Assembly: GCF_019655335.1 (NCBI RefSeq)
Contig: NZ_BPFD01000037.1
Coordinates: forward strand, 1 to 45,467
DNA length: 45,467 nucleotides
Source: Shewanella hafniensis
Lineage (GTDB): Bacteria; Pseudomonadota; Gammaproteobacteria; Enterobacterales; Shewanellaceae
Direction: 5' to 3'
Positions within the stretch are counted from its first letter, which is position 1; every line of letters starts with the position of its first letter. The notes under the pieces are model-generated. The model worked only from the letters and a program-made list of their open reading frames with translations, had not been told where the DNA came from and searched no databases. Below, in pieces: positions 1-7,947 of the stretch. The position numbers and the translations under genes were made by a program.

Positions 1-343
1 TTGATAGACAGATGTAACTAATTTTTTTCAGAGTATTAATTTGACTCTAGTCTTTTAAGCCAGCAGATTACGCTGATGTTCGAACGGCAAACCATGGTGA
101 TTGGCGAGACGACCGTCCGCCCCATGGACGGTGCGGTCGAGCATCCAGGGATGGACTCGCTGCGTGGCGTCGAGCCGGTACCATGGTTGGCCCCACTCTG
201 AACAATATCTATGTTTAACTGCCTCTTCGGCTTCTGTAACTCTCGTTTACCAACTTAGATCCTCTAGGTTTCTTTCACTGTGTCGGTAAGTGAGTGCCAT
301 GGCAAGCCTGTGCGGGTGTACCAGTAAACAATCAGGGGTGAGG
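1..343. other. Unassigned left edge, no clear gene
   Basis: No convincing gene is seen in these 343 bases. A block at about 76-200 is clearly richer in G and C than its flanks and is open in more than one frame. On the minus strand a frame open from about 258 to a stop at 55-57 ends in residues HHGLPFEHQRNLLA, which might be the end of a degraded gene. On the plus strand a short frame starts at 76. The stretch has an inverted CCGTCC/GGACGG pair near 113-130. I do not recognise a family or a mobile-element end, and either reading could be chance. Confidence 0.3.
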
Positions 344-643
344 CTATTTCAGGTGGTTTTGGGGTAGTTGTGGTTGACCTAACAGGGCAACGATAAGGAT
401 GAAGTCGTCTTCTTTTGTGAAGTAGGCGGTGTGTTTACCAATAGGAAAGTAGAATCCGTTGGGGTAAATATCGTCGCAGCTTCTGCCTAATCCGGGGTTA
501 TCGGCTAACATTTTCAAGCCGGATATTAGGCTTTCTTTGTATTTGTGCCACTGCGACTCAGAAAAGTGTTGAAGGGTGTAGTCTTTAATCTTTAGTAAAT
601 GAGTCTGAGCTAACTTACTCAGTTTATAGCGTTTATTTTTCAT
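344..643 (-). CDS. ParE/RelE-family toxin
   Basis: This 99-residue basic protein fits the RelE/ParE toxin superfamily in length and pattern. It has an N-terminal helical pair with KLAQTHLLKIKDYT, a central NPGLGRSCDDI segment, and a beta-strand end with YFPIGKHTAYF and ILIVALLG. These toxins poison DNA gyrase (ParE type) or cleave mRNA on ribosomes (RelE type). The sequence resembles the ParE side more, but the target cannot be decided here. It starts 8 bases after the stop of the Phd-like gene, the usual antitoxin-first order. The pair is probably transcribed from the promoter at 927-954. Confidence 0.85.
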   Translation of the reverse strand: MKNKRYKLSKLAQTHLLKIKDYTLQHFSESQWHKYKESLISGLKMLADNPGLGRSCDDIYPNGFYFPIGKHTAYFTKEDDFILIVALLGQPQLPQNHLK

Positions 644-651
644 GTAAGTTG

Positions 652-894
652 CTACAGGGCGTTAAGAAAATCTTCACCATCAACCACATTGCCCTTCGCT
701 AAATCTTCTTTGGCTGCGTTGAAACAGTGCTTCAAATAGTCGGCTTTCATCGCCTCAAGCTGTTCGAAGTCGTGGATAGACATCACGACAACCGCATCTT
801 TACTGTTTTTGCTGATCTTGATGGGTTCGCGTTGAGCGTTTAGCAGTAACTCACCGAAATTTCGTTTGGCGTCATTGGCTGTTAATGTTTGCAC
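652..894 (-). CDS. Phd/YefM-family antitoxin
   Basis: This 80-residue protein begins MQTLTANDAKRNFGELL and continues with a segment ending VVVMSIHDFEQLE. That is the Phd/YefM fold: an N-terminal DNA-binding part that binds the operator, then a C-terminal tail that neutralises the toxin. The start is GTG at 892-894, supported by GAGGG 8 bases upstream. It lies directly before the ParE-like toxin gene. The pair is expected to repress its own promoter through the palindrome at 917-931. Confidence 0.88.
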   Translation of the reverse strand: MQTLTANDAKRNFGELLLNAQREPIKISKNSKDAVVVMSIHDFEQLEAMKADYLKHCFNAAKEDLAKGNVVDGEDFLNAL

Positions 895-916
895 GATTAA
901 GCCCTCTTATTTGGAA

Positions 917-954
917 ATACAGTAGCAGTATAGTGTATTGTGCGAAACGCTCAA
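917..954 (-). promoter_or_regulatory. Promoter and likely operator of the toxin-antitoxin pair
   Basis: Read on the minus strand there is a -35 box TTGAGC (949-954), a 16-base spacer and a -10 box TATACT (927-932), about 33 bases before the GTG start. An inverted repeat ATAC-N7-GTAT (917-931) overlaps the -10 box. An operator there would fit autorepression by the Phd-like protein. The boxes are read by eye, and the repressor link is inferred. Confidence 0.55.
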
Positions 955-1116
955 AACGATTAAATCGTGCGATATTTTCCGAAAACAAGCGCGTCATAAA
1001 TTTTTGTCGCCAGTAAAAGGCACAGGCTACAAGATCAACCACGTTGTGCGAGTTCCCTAATCCGCTTACTATTAATTATCCTTTCCGATTCTCAACATTA
1101 TCCAAGCGAATATAAA

Positions 1117-1142
1117 AATGGCCGAGGATATGCTCGGCCATT
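1117..1142 (-). terminator. Rho-independent terminator ending the aryl-polyene operon
   Basis: A perfect 10-bp stem (AATGGCCGAG at 1117-1126 with CTCGGCCATT at 1133-1142) and a 6-base loop is followed on the minus strand by TTTTTAT. It lies about 30 bases beyond the last gene of the operon. Plus-strand T-rich sequence also follows, so it may stop transcripts from both sides. Confidence 0.85.
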
Positions 1143-1173
1143 ATTTGTTTTATTAAGCGTTAAACGGGCAGGT

Positions 1174-1917
1174 TTAGTAGAATTTCTTCAGGTAGCTTGC
1201 CGCATATTTTTGCAGTTTTCGGTTCGAACTTGTGGTCGCAATATTCTCAATCACGTCGCGGTAATCTGCGTTGCCTGAGCTTGCTAGGGCCTTTGCCATG
1301 TTGGCATAGGTATCGATGGCGAGTTTATCATCAGCCATTAAGCGCGGCGTTTTCAATTCGTTACTGAGTACGGCTAGGATAAAATCATCGTACTGACGAT
1401 CATCCATAATGCGTTTAGCCGCCAGTCGCATTAACTCTAAATCATCGCTGCGTAGTGCATTGGCAAAGGCATTATTTTGCTGACTTTGGTCGGCAGCATA
1501 TTGGTTTTTATCCCCAAGAATGGTATTCCACTTTTTATATTGCGCTAGATTTTCATTGGCTTGAGATGCGTATTTTTTGAGTTTTTTGTGATAGTTGCCA
1601 TTCACAATGCTGTTAATGGTTTCGCTGTACTTATCATTGCCTGAATAAGCTAAGCCTTTGACTAACCAAGCACTGTAGTCGATGGCATTTTTTTCAGTGG
1701 CTTGGGGCAAAGATGCGAGTAGCTTTGCTTCGAGCACATCGTAAATCGCAGGATCGGATAAGCCTGCAAGGGTTAAGGATTCGATGGCTTGCTTCTGCTT
1801 AAATTCGTTGTCGCCCTTAAAGACTTCTTGGTAGGTTTCTACCGTGTATTCTTTGGCAAACAGTGGCGCGGTTAATAAACTGATGCTCAGCAGCATCCCT
1901 GCAAACAGTGGTTTCAT
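1174..1917 (-). CDS. Secreted HEAT-repeat-like protein at the end of the APE operon
   Basis: This 247-residue protein starts with a clear signal peptide (hydrophobic core LLSISLLTAPLF, cleavage near AKEY), so it is likely periplasmic. The rest is all-helical and repetitive. Blocks such as YSAWLVKGLAYSGNDKYSET and a later YANMAKALASSGNADYRD, both followed by a KLKKYASQA / KLQKYAASY motif, look like HEAT-type helical repeats. No catalytic motif is seen. It is the last gene of the operon, 28 bases after apeR and just before the terminator. A role in pigment export or assembly at the periplasmic face is an inference from position. Confidence 0.7.
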   Translation of the reverse strand: MKPLFAGMLLSISLLTAPLFAKEYTVETYQEVFKGDNEFKQKQAIESLTLAGLSDPAIYDVLEAKLLASLPQATEKNAIDYSAWLVKGLAYSGNDKYSETINSIVNGNYHKKLKKYASQANENLAQYKKWNTILGDKNQYAADQSQQNNAFANALRSDDLELMRLAAKRIMDDRQYDDFILAVLSNELKTPRLMADDKLAIDTYANMAKALASSGNADYRDVIENIATTSSNRKLQKYAASYLKKFY

Positions 1918-1945
1918 TGCTATGTCCTTATGTGGGTTTTAGGTG

Positions 1946-3205
1946 TTATCTAGTCCAGCGTTTAAAAATCAGCGAGGTATTAATGCCGCCAAAGGCGAAA
2001 TTATTACTCATCACATAATCTGTGTCGATTGGGCGCAGTTCGTTGCGGATATAGTCCAAATCAGCGCACTGTGGGTCGATATTCTCAAGATTGAGCGTTG
2101 GCGCAAACCAGCCCGCATTCATCATCTCAATACTTACCCAAGCTTCTAACGCGCCGCATGCACCTAAGGTGTGGCCCGTGTAGCTTTTTAGGGATGAAAT
2201 CGGCATGTTAGTGCCAAATACCGCGTGAGTCGCGTGACTCTCGGCAATATCACCACGGTCGGTGGCTGTGCCGTGGGCGTTCACATAGCCTATGGCGCTA
2301 GGCTCAAGCTGTGCGTCTTTGAGCGCCAACCTGATGGCGATTTCCATGGTATGGGCATTCGGTTGGGTGACGTGTTGACCGTCGGAATTCGTGCCAAAAC
2401 CGACTAACTCAGCGTAAATCTTGGCGCCGCGTGCCTTGGCGTGTTCTAGCTCTTCGAGCACCAACGTACAAGCCCCTTCGCCAATGACGAGGCCATCACG
2501 GCTCGCATCGAAGGGGCGCGGCGTGAGTTCGGGAGTGCTGTTTTTAGTGCTGGTGGCAAATAAGGTATCGAACACGACAGCCTCTGTGGGGCAGAGTTCT
2601 TCGCCGCCGCCTGCCAACATTAAGGTTTGCTGACCGTATTTGATGGCTTCATAGGCGTAACCTATGCCTTGGCTACCCGAAGTGCACGCACTGCTGGTGG
2701 TGTGAATGCGGCCCTTTAAGCCGAAGAAGACGCCAACGTTCACCGCTGTGGTGTGCGCCATCATGCGGATATAACTCGTGGCGGTGACGCCCGACATATC
2801 ACCGGTTTTCAACATATCGCCAAAGGCGATGATGGCATCGGTACTGCCAGTGGACGAGCCATAGGCTATACCCATTTCACCCGAGGACACGATAGGATCG
2901 TCTAACAATCCCGCATCGATTAATGCAAGTTCACTGGCGCGGGTCGCCATGATGGAAACCCGACCCATAGAACGAATTTTCTTACGCGAATAATGGCTTG
3001 GCACTTCAAAGTCGCTAATGGGCGCGGCTAAGCGGGTATTGAGGCCATCGTATTTATCCCATTCGCCCATAGTGACAACACAGTTTTTCTGCGCCTTAAG
3101 GCTCGCTGCTATCGCCTCCCAATCATGGCCTAGGGCGGTAATGCCGCCAATGCCAGTGACAACCACTCGTTTCCCTAAGCGGGTTTGATTTGTCGCTTCG
3201 CTCAT
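1946..3205 (-). CDS. apeR: Beta-ketoacyl-ACP synthase (ApeR type)
   Basis: This 419-residue FabF-like condensing enzyme has the complete catalytic triad: Cys174 in SSACTSGSQG, His311 in NAHGTATDRGD and His345 in SYTGHTLGACG. It would perform decarboxylative Claisen condensation of ACP-bound intermediates in the cytoplasm. In the E. coli APE system ApeR is a stand-alone KS, and this gene has the matching last place in the ape gene order. It starts immediately after the ketoreductase stop with no gap. The division of work between this KS and ApeO, for example early versus late elongation, cannot be read from sequence. Confidence 0.92.
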   Translation of the reverse strand: MSEATNQTRLGKRVVVTGIGGITALGHDWEAIAASLKAQKNCVVTMGEWDKYDGLNTRLAAPISDFEVPSHYSRKKIRSMGRVSIMATRASELALIDAGLLDDPIVSSGEMGIAYGSSTGSTDAIIAFGDMLKTGDMSGVTATSYIRMMAHTTAVNVGVFFGLKGRIHTTSSACTSGSQGIGYAYEAIKYGQQTLMLAGGGEELCPTEAVVFDTLFATSTKNSTPELTPRPFDASRDGLVIGEGACTLVLEELEHAKARGAKIYAELVGFGTNSDGQHVTQPNAHTMEIAIRLALKDAQLEPSAIGYVNAHGTATDRGDIAESHATHAVFGTNMPISSLKSYTGHTLGACGALEAWVSIEMMNAGWFAPTLNLENIDPQCADLDYIRNELRPIDTDYVMSNNFAFGGINTSLIFKRWTR

Positions 3206-3931
3206 TTAGATCATGCCTCCATTGACCGATATCACTTGGCGAGTAATATAGGCGGCATCGTCAGACATTAAAAATGCGGCTAAGGCGGCGATTTCACTGG
3301 GTTTACCCATGCGGCGCATCGGCACTAATTGCTCGACCATATCCTTAGGAATATCAGCCACCATGTCGGTTTCAATCAAGCCGGGAGCGATACAGTTGAC
3401 GGTAATTTTGCGTTTTGCCAGCTCTAACGACAATGCCTTAGTCGCGCCGATAATACCCGCTTTGGAGGCGCTGTAATTGACTTGGCCACGGTTGCCCGCA
3501 ATCCCAGAAACTGAGGCTAAGGTGATGATGCGCCCGCCCTTTCTACCTTGTACCATAGGCATGACACAGGGGTGGATAACATTATAAAAGCCGTCCAAGT
3601 TGGTATGGATGACGCTGTCCCACTCGCTTTCTGTCATAGCGGGAAAGGCGGTATCGCGGTTGATGCCAGCATTGAGGATCACGCCATAATAGGCACCATT
3701 GGCCTCAATGTCGGTTTCAATGGCGGCTCTGACGGTTTCGCGGTCGGCGACATCAAATTTCAGCAGGCTCACATTCACCCCAAGCGCGCGGATTTGCGCG
3801 GCAGTGTCATCTGCAGCTGCTTGGTTCCTGTGGTAATGCAGGGCGATATCGAAACCCGCAGCGGCGAGTTTTAGGGCGATGGCTTTACCAATACCGCGGC
3901 TCGAACCTGTGACTAATACTCTGTTATTCAT
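3206..3931 (-). CDS. apeQ: 3-oxoacyl-ACP reductase (ApeQ, SDR family)
   Basis: This is a 241-residue FabG-like short-chain dehydrogenase. The cofactor motif TGSSRGIG lies near residue 8, NAG is at 88-90, and the catalytic Ser140, Tyr153 and Lys157 (YSASK) are in place. It would reduce 3-oxoacyl-ACP to the 3-hydroxy form using NADPH. A longer reading frame begins at 3949, but the ATG at 3931 has GGTGGAG 7 bases upstream, and that ribosome site lies inside the longer version. I therefore choose 3931. It follows apeP after a 111-base gap, one of the few real gaps in the operon, in which I see no hairpin. Confidence 0.92.
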   Translation of the reverse strand: MNNRVLVTGSSRGIGKAIALKLAAAGFDIALHYHRNQAAADDTAAQIRALGVNVSLLKFDVADRETVRAAIETDIEANGAYYGVILNAGINRDTAFPAMTESEWDSVIHTNLDGFYNVIHPCVMPMVQGRKGGRIITLASVSGIAGNRGQVNYSASKAGIIGATKALSLELAKRKITVNCIAPGLIETDMVADIPKDMVEQLVPMRRMGKPSEIAALAAFLMSDDAAYITRQVISVNGGMI

Positions 3932-4042
3932 CTGTTTTCTCCACCCCATTTTATCGTTATGTGTCGGTATGGGGTTTCATGTATTTATGGTAAAAAGGTC
4001 GCTTGTTAAGGCGCTTTAATGCTTTTTATCTACACCATAGCT

Positions 4043-4576
4043 TTAGTGCCCAAGGCTTCTATTTGCCGCGTCTTGATTGCCTGCAAGGTAGGCTTGTGTG
4101 TCCTGAGGCTGGAACACATTCACATTGGCTTGGGCCACTAAGCTCTTTTCTAGCTCAGTGCCGGCTTCGGGCAGCAGATAAATTTGGCAATCGAATACCG
4201 CTAATCCCGATTCCTCCTGATAGAGGCGGCTGACTTGGGTGCGATAGGTGCGCCCGAGCTCATATTGCTTTGCATACAAGGTTAATTTGCGCGATCCCAA
4301 TAGAAACCCGACGCGGATTTTATCATTGCGAAGCTTTGCCTCAACCCCTGCAAGGGCGGCAATACTTTGGGCCATATATTCGATACCCACATAATTGGGT
4401 ACGGCTTGATATTTATCATCGAAATAAGGGCTCTTGGCCGTGATAGTGACTTCGGTCTCTAGGTTATCACGGCGATAGCCAATGACTTTATCGAGCAAAA
4501 TCATCGGTGCCCTATGGGGGATAAAGTCGGCAATATCTTGTTCGGCAAAGGGTTGGTTAATTTTAAGTAACTGCAT
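4043..4576 (-). CDS. apeP: Hotdog-fold dehydratase (ApeP)
   Basis: This 177-residue hotdog protein belongs to the 3-hydroxyacyl-ACP dehydratase-like family. It has FIPHRAPMILLDKVIGY near the N-terminus, where the His of HRAPM is at the usual catalytic place, and YVGIEYMAQSIAALAG in the central helix, with Glu at the usual acid position. In E. coli, ApeP works as a complex with ApeI to dehydrate intermediates to trans-2-enoyl-ACP. Repeated cycles without enoyl reduction give the conjugated polyene, and no enoyl reductase is seen in this operon. It starts 4 bases after the apeO stop. Confidence 0.9.
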   Translation of the reverse strand: MQLLKINQPFAEQDIADFIPHRAPMILLDKVIGYRRDNLETEVTITAKSPYFDDKYQAVPNYVGIEYMAQSIAALAGVEAKLRNDKIRVGFLLGSRKLTLYAKQYELGRTYRTQVSRLYQEESGLAVFDCQIYLLPEAGTELEKSLVAQANVNVFQPQDTQAYLAGNQDAANRSLGH

Positions 4577-4580
4577 GGTA

Positions 4581-5801
4581 CTAGGCCTCGTTACGGCAAA
4601 AAATCAGGCTGGCATTACTGCCGCCAAAGGCGAAGGAATTGCTCATCACATAATTAAGCGCGCCCTTAGCGGCGACTTGATGGCGCTCGACCAATGCAAT
4701 GTGCGGATCCTGTGGATCGACTTGTCCGTCCCATTCATGGGGCGGCAGGGCTTGGCGGTGATTATGTGCTGAAAGTAATAAATAACAGAAGGCGGCTTCA
4801 ATGGAGCCAGCGGCACCTAAGGTATGGCCGACTAAGGGCTTGGTCGAGCTACAAGGGGGCGTGTTCACGCCAAACACCTCAACCACGGCGCGGCTTTCCA
4901 TCGCATCATTTTTAGGCGTGGCTGTACCGTGTAAGTTTATGTAACCAATGTCTTTTGCTGCAATGTGTGCATCTTGCAACGCCGCGTGCATGGCAGCGAT
5001 GGCGCCTGCGCCTTCGGGATGTGGCGCCGACATATGGTGCGCATCGCTCGACTCGCCAATACCCGCTAGCATGACCTCTGACTCGCCCAACGTTAGGACG
5101 AAAAGCGCCGCGCCTTCGCCGATATTGATGCCATCACGGTTGATACTAAAAGGATTGCAGTGGCCTTTCGAGACAGATTCTAAGGCATTAAAACCATTGA
5201 CTGTGAGTTGGCATAAACTGTCGACACCGCCGACAATCACAACATCACAGAGATTCGCCTGTAATAGGCGTTTGGCACTGGCAAACACTTTGGCGCTGGA
5301 TGAGCAGGCGGTTGAAATTGTGTAGCAAGGGCCATCTAGCTCAAAATATTGGCGTAAAAAGTCGCTGGTGCTGCCGAGCTCCTGCTGGAAATAGTGGTAA
5401 TCCGCCGGAAAGTGGCCGTGTTGATTGCGATAGCTTAGGGCCGCTTCACCTTTAGATATGCCAGAGGTGCTGGTGCCTAACACAACGCCAATGCGGGCAT
5501 GACCCAAATCCCGTTTCGCTTTTTCAACTGTGGCGGCAATTTGCAGTGCGGCGCACAGCAGTAACTGGTTGTTACGGCAGTCGAACTGGATGAGCTTTGC
5601 AGGAATGGTTGGTAGCGCAGCCGTCACGGGTGCAACTAAGGTTGGGTGCTCGAACAGGAGTGTGTCACTGCGCTGCATCGCGCTGGTATCGCCTGCGATC
5701 AGGCGGTCTAAAACCTGCTGGGGATCTTGCCCTAGCGGGGTACACAGTCCAATTTGTGTAATGGCGACTCTGTTCATCATAGCGTATCGTTTTTTTACCA
5801 T
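4581..5801 (-). CDS. apeO: Beta-ketoacyl-ACP synthase (ApeO type)
   Basis: This 406-residue KS has all catalytic residues: the Cys in STACSSS (residue 166 in this numbering), His in NLHGTATPKNDA and His in PLVGHTLGAAGS. In the E. coli APE system ApeO pairs with ApeC as a KS/chain-length-factor heterodimer that builds the polyene chain. The ApeC-like partner here is the first gene of the operon. The start is uncertain. The family usually begins near MNRVAITQIG, giving starts at 5777 or 5780 instead of 5801. None of the three has a good ribosome site. Confidence 0.9.
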   Translation of the reverse strand: MVKKRYAMMNRVAITQIGLCTPLGQDPQQVLDRLIAGDTSAMQRSDTLLFEHPTLVAPVTAALPTIPAKLIQFDCRNNQLLLCAALQIAATVEKAKRDLGHARIGVVLGTSTSGISKGEAALSYRNQHGHFPADYHYFQQELGSTSDFLRQYFELDGPCYTISTACSSSAKVFASAKRLLQANLCDVVIVGGVDSLCQLTVNGFNALESVSKGHCNPFSINRDGINIGEGAALFVLTLGESEVMLAGIGESSDAHHMSAPHPEGAGAIAAMHAALQDAHIAAKDIGYINLHGTATPKNDAMESRAVVEVFGVNTPPCSSTKPLVGHTLGAAGSIEAAFCYLLLSAHNHRQALPPHEWDGQVDPQDPHIALVERHQVAAKGALNYVMSNSFAFGGSNASLIFCRNEA

Positions 5802-5829
5802 GGCACAGTGAAGTGCGGGTGTTAAAAGG

Positions 5830-6630
5830 TTAAATAGGTTCGATTTCTAGCTCAAACTTGGCCTGTGGCATAGTTAGGCTGATGTGGGCTTGCCATAGGG
5901 CATCGCCGACATCTTGTTGATAACGGATTTGCACCACATGGGTTTGCAGGGCGCTTTTACTGATCAAGGTATCTTGGCTATAGATCTGGCGACAGGGGAT
6001 TGTATTCATTCGGGTGCCTATAAGCGTATCGCCCTGATTTCCCTCAACCGTATCGCAAAGACCAGTCACTAAATGGCCACCTTCCAAATGGGCGCGAATA
6101 CTCTGCTCAGGCCAATAGATCAGTTGCATCATCGCCATTAAATACTCGGCTTTAAAATTGTCACCCAGCAGCACACTTTGCTCACTGCTGAGTGTATTCC
6201 CATCATAAACCAAGGTAAACAACGCCTGTCCGAGTGGCGCTAAACCCACGAGCGTCATGCGCTCGCCCTCTAACTCCAATTGAGTGAGCAGTTCGTGGGA
6301 CTCTTTCCCCACTTTAATACTGACTTTTTGGCTAAAGGACTGGGGTGAAGATACGCCTGTGTTGCTGTCGGTTTGCTGACTCGCCATGATGGCGGGCTTA
6401 GTTGTAGGCTCAGTCGTGGGCTTGGTCGTGGACTTTATCCTTGGCTGAGTCAACGGCTTATCGGTCGCGGGAGCAAAATCATGGGGCAATGGTGCCAAAC
6501 AATAACGCATATCCTTAGCGAGCCCGACACAGGTCTGCCTGAACAGCAGTTCACTACAGCCCGTTAGCCCAAGGCTTGCGAGCAATAGCGCGGGGATGAT
6601 TAGCCATTTAGCGTTAAGGTTTAGCTGCAT
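5830..6630 (-). CDS. apeN: DUF3261 lipoprotein (ApeN-like)
   Basis: This 266-residue protein has a lipoprotein signal (hydrophobic LIIPALLLASLGLTGC, lipobox LTGC with the Cys as new N-terminus), so it is probably anchored in the outer or inner membrane facing the periplasm. A Thr/Pro/Lys-rich linker (KSTTKPTTEPTTKPAIM) separates the anchor from a beta-rich domain. The family is DUF3261, regularly found in aryl-polyene and related clusters. A role with the MMPL exporter and LolA-like protein in moving the lipid-linked pigment to the outer membrane is inferred from that association. GAGG precedes the start by 9 bases. Confidence 0.8.
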   Translation of the reverse strand: MQLNLNAKWLIIPALLLASLGLTGCSELLFRQTCVGLAKDMRYCLAPLPHDFAPATDKPLTQPRIKSTTKPTTEPTTKPAIMASQQTDSNTGVSSPQSFSQKVSIKVGKESHELLTQLELEGERMTLVGLAPLGQALFTLVYDGNTLSSEQSVLLGDNFKAEYLMAMMQLIYWPEQSIRAHLEGGHLVTGLCDTVEGNQGDTLIGTRMNTIPCRQIYSQDTLISKSALQTHVVQIRYQQDVGDALWQAHISLTMPQAKFELEIEPI

Positions 6631-6634
6631 GCGA

Positions 6635-7924
6635 TTAGACCTCTGCGAATGCTGGAGTGGCGGCTGGATTTCGGCACAGTTCGACTATCATATTCAGGCG
6701 GCGCTCCGAGTCTTTAACAAAGGGATTATTCGTATCCCAAGCATAGCCCGCCAGAATAGAACAAATCATCTGCTTGATACGCTCGTTCGGTTCCTCATAG
6801 AAGATCACATCCTGAAAGCGGCCATCATACCAAGCTTGCACATAGGTGCGGAAGGCATTCACGCCCTGCATCAAAGGCGTTGAGTAATCGGCTTGCCAGT
6901 CAACCGTTTCGCCATTGAGTTGTTTCGTCACACACTTTGCCGCCATCGATGCCGATTGCATGGCGATAGTCACACCGGAGGAAAACACAGGATCGAGGAA
7001 CTCGCCTGCATTACCCAATAGCGCGAACTTGTCGGTCGCAAGGCGTGACACATTGGCAGAATAACCTTTGAGCGTGGCGCATTCCTGCACCACTTTCGCA
7101 TTGGCCAGCAGGGCTTTTAGCCCTGGTTCTTCATTGACTATGCTCATCAATTGTTGCTCAAGGGAACCTTGTAAACGCTCAAGTAACTGCGGCTCAGCCA
7201 CCACGCCGAGCGAACAACGGCCATTGCTAAAGGGAATGAGCCAGTACCAAATGTCCTTATGTTCAGGGTGGACGCTGATCAAAATCTTATTACGATCAAA
7301 GTTAGCATCGCTGATGTTGTCTTCCACATGGGTAAAGATGGCGCTGCGCGGAGGCAGGCAAGACGGACTTTCTAAGTTGAGCAAGCGGGGTAACACGCGC
7401 CCAAACCCGCTGGCATCGAGCACATAATGGGCATTGATTTGATAAAGCTCGCCCTGTTCATTGCGCACAGTTAAGCGTGGGGTCTCGGTTAAATCGATCG
7501 CCTCGACTGTTTCGCCATAGCGGATGTCGACCCCTTGGCTTTGGGCGGTATCGGCTAACAGTTTATCGAAACTGGCGCGCTGCACTTGAAACGTGGTGCC
7601 CGGCCCTGGGGTAAATTTATCGGTAAAATCGAAGGTAGTATAAGTGCCATTGCGACGAAAGGCGGCGCCATTTTTATGCTGGAATCCGGCAGCATTGAGC
7701 GCATCTAACATGCCTGCTTCTTCGATGAATTGCATGCAGCAGGGCAGTAAACTTTCGCCGATGGAGAAGCGAGGAAAATGCTGTTTCTCTAACACCAGCA
7801 CACGCTTACCTTGCTGGTGTAGCAGGCTAGCGGCGATGGCACCTGAAGGCCCTGCGCCGATAATGGCCACATCGATATCGAGTGAATTTGGCATAGTTGA
7901 TAAATCGTGAACGGGTGTAGACAT
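6635..7924 (-). CDS. FAD-dependent oxidoreductase of the flavin-halogenase superfamily
   Basis: This is a 429-residue flavoprotein. The N-terminal Rossmann motif GAGPSG lies near residue 23, followed by GESLLP, the later DASGFGR and a GNAGEFLDPVFSSG flavin-binding segment. It carries WYWLIP (about 226-231), which fits the WxWxIP signature of flavin-dependent halogenases, and a Lys in HKNGAAF (about residue 84) where halogenases of the phenol/pyrrole group carry their catalytic Lys. Other family members are simple hydroxylases or reductases, so halogenation is not proven. I chose ATG 7924 because AAGGA precedes it. The alternative ATG at 7948 overlaps the MMPL stop but has no ribosome site. 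It has no counterpart in the E. coli apeC-R order. Confidence 0.82.
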   Translation of the reverse strand: MSTPVHDLSTMPNSLDIDVAIIGAGPSGAIAASLLHQQGKRVLVLEKQHFPRFSIGESLLPCCMQFIEEAGMLDALNAAGFQHKNGAAFRRNGTYTTFDFTDKFTPGPGTTFQVQRASFDKLLADTAQSQGVDIRYGETVEAIDLTETPRLTVRNEQGELYQINAHYVLDASGFGRVLPRLLNLESPSCLPPRSAIFTHVEDNISDANFDRNKILISVHPEHKDIWYWLIPFSNGRCSLGVVAEPQLLERLQGSLEQQLMSIVNEEPGLKALLANAKVVQECATLKGYSANVSRLATDKFALLGNAGEFLDPVFSSGVTIAMQSASMAAKCVTKQLNGETVDWQADYSTPLMQGVNAFRTYVQAWYDGRFQDVIFYEEPNERIKQMICSILAGYAWDTNNPFVKDSERRLNMIVELCRNPAATPAFAEV

Positions 7925-7947
7925 GTAAAGTACGTTCCTTGTAGTCA

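Noticed and set aside
101..289. 62-residue plus-strand open frame near the left edge
   Set aside because: No ribosome site, no recognisable family, and the sequence is open in other frames too because of its base composition.
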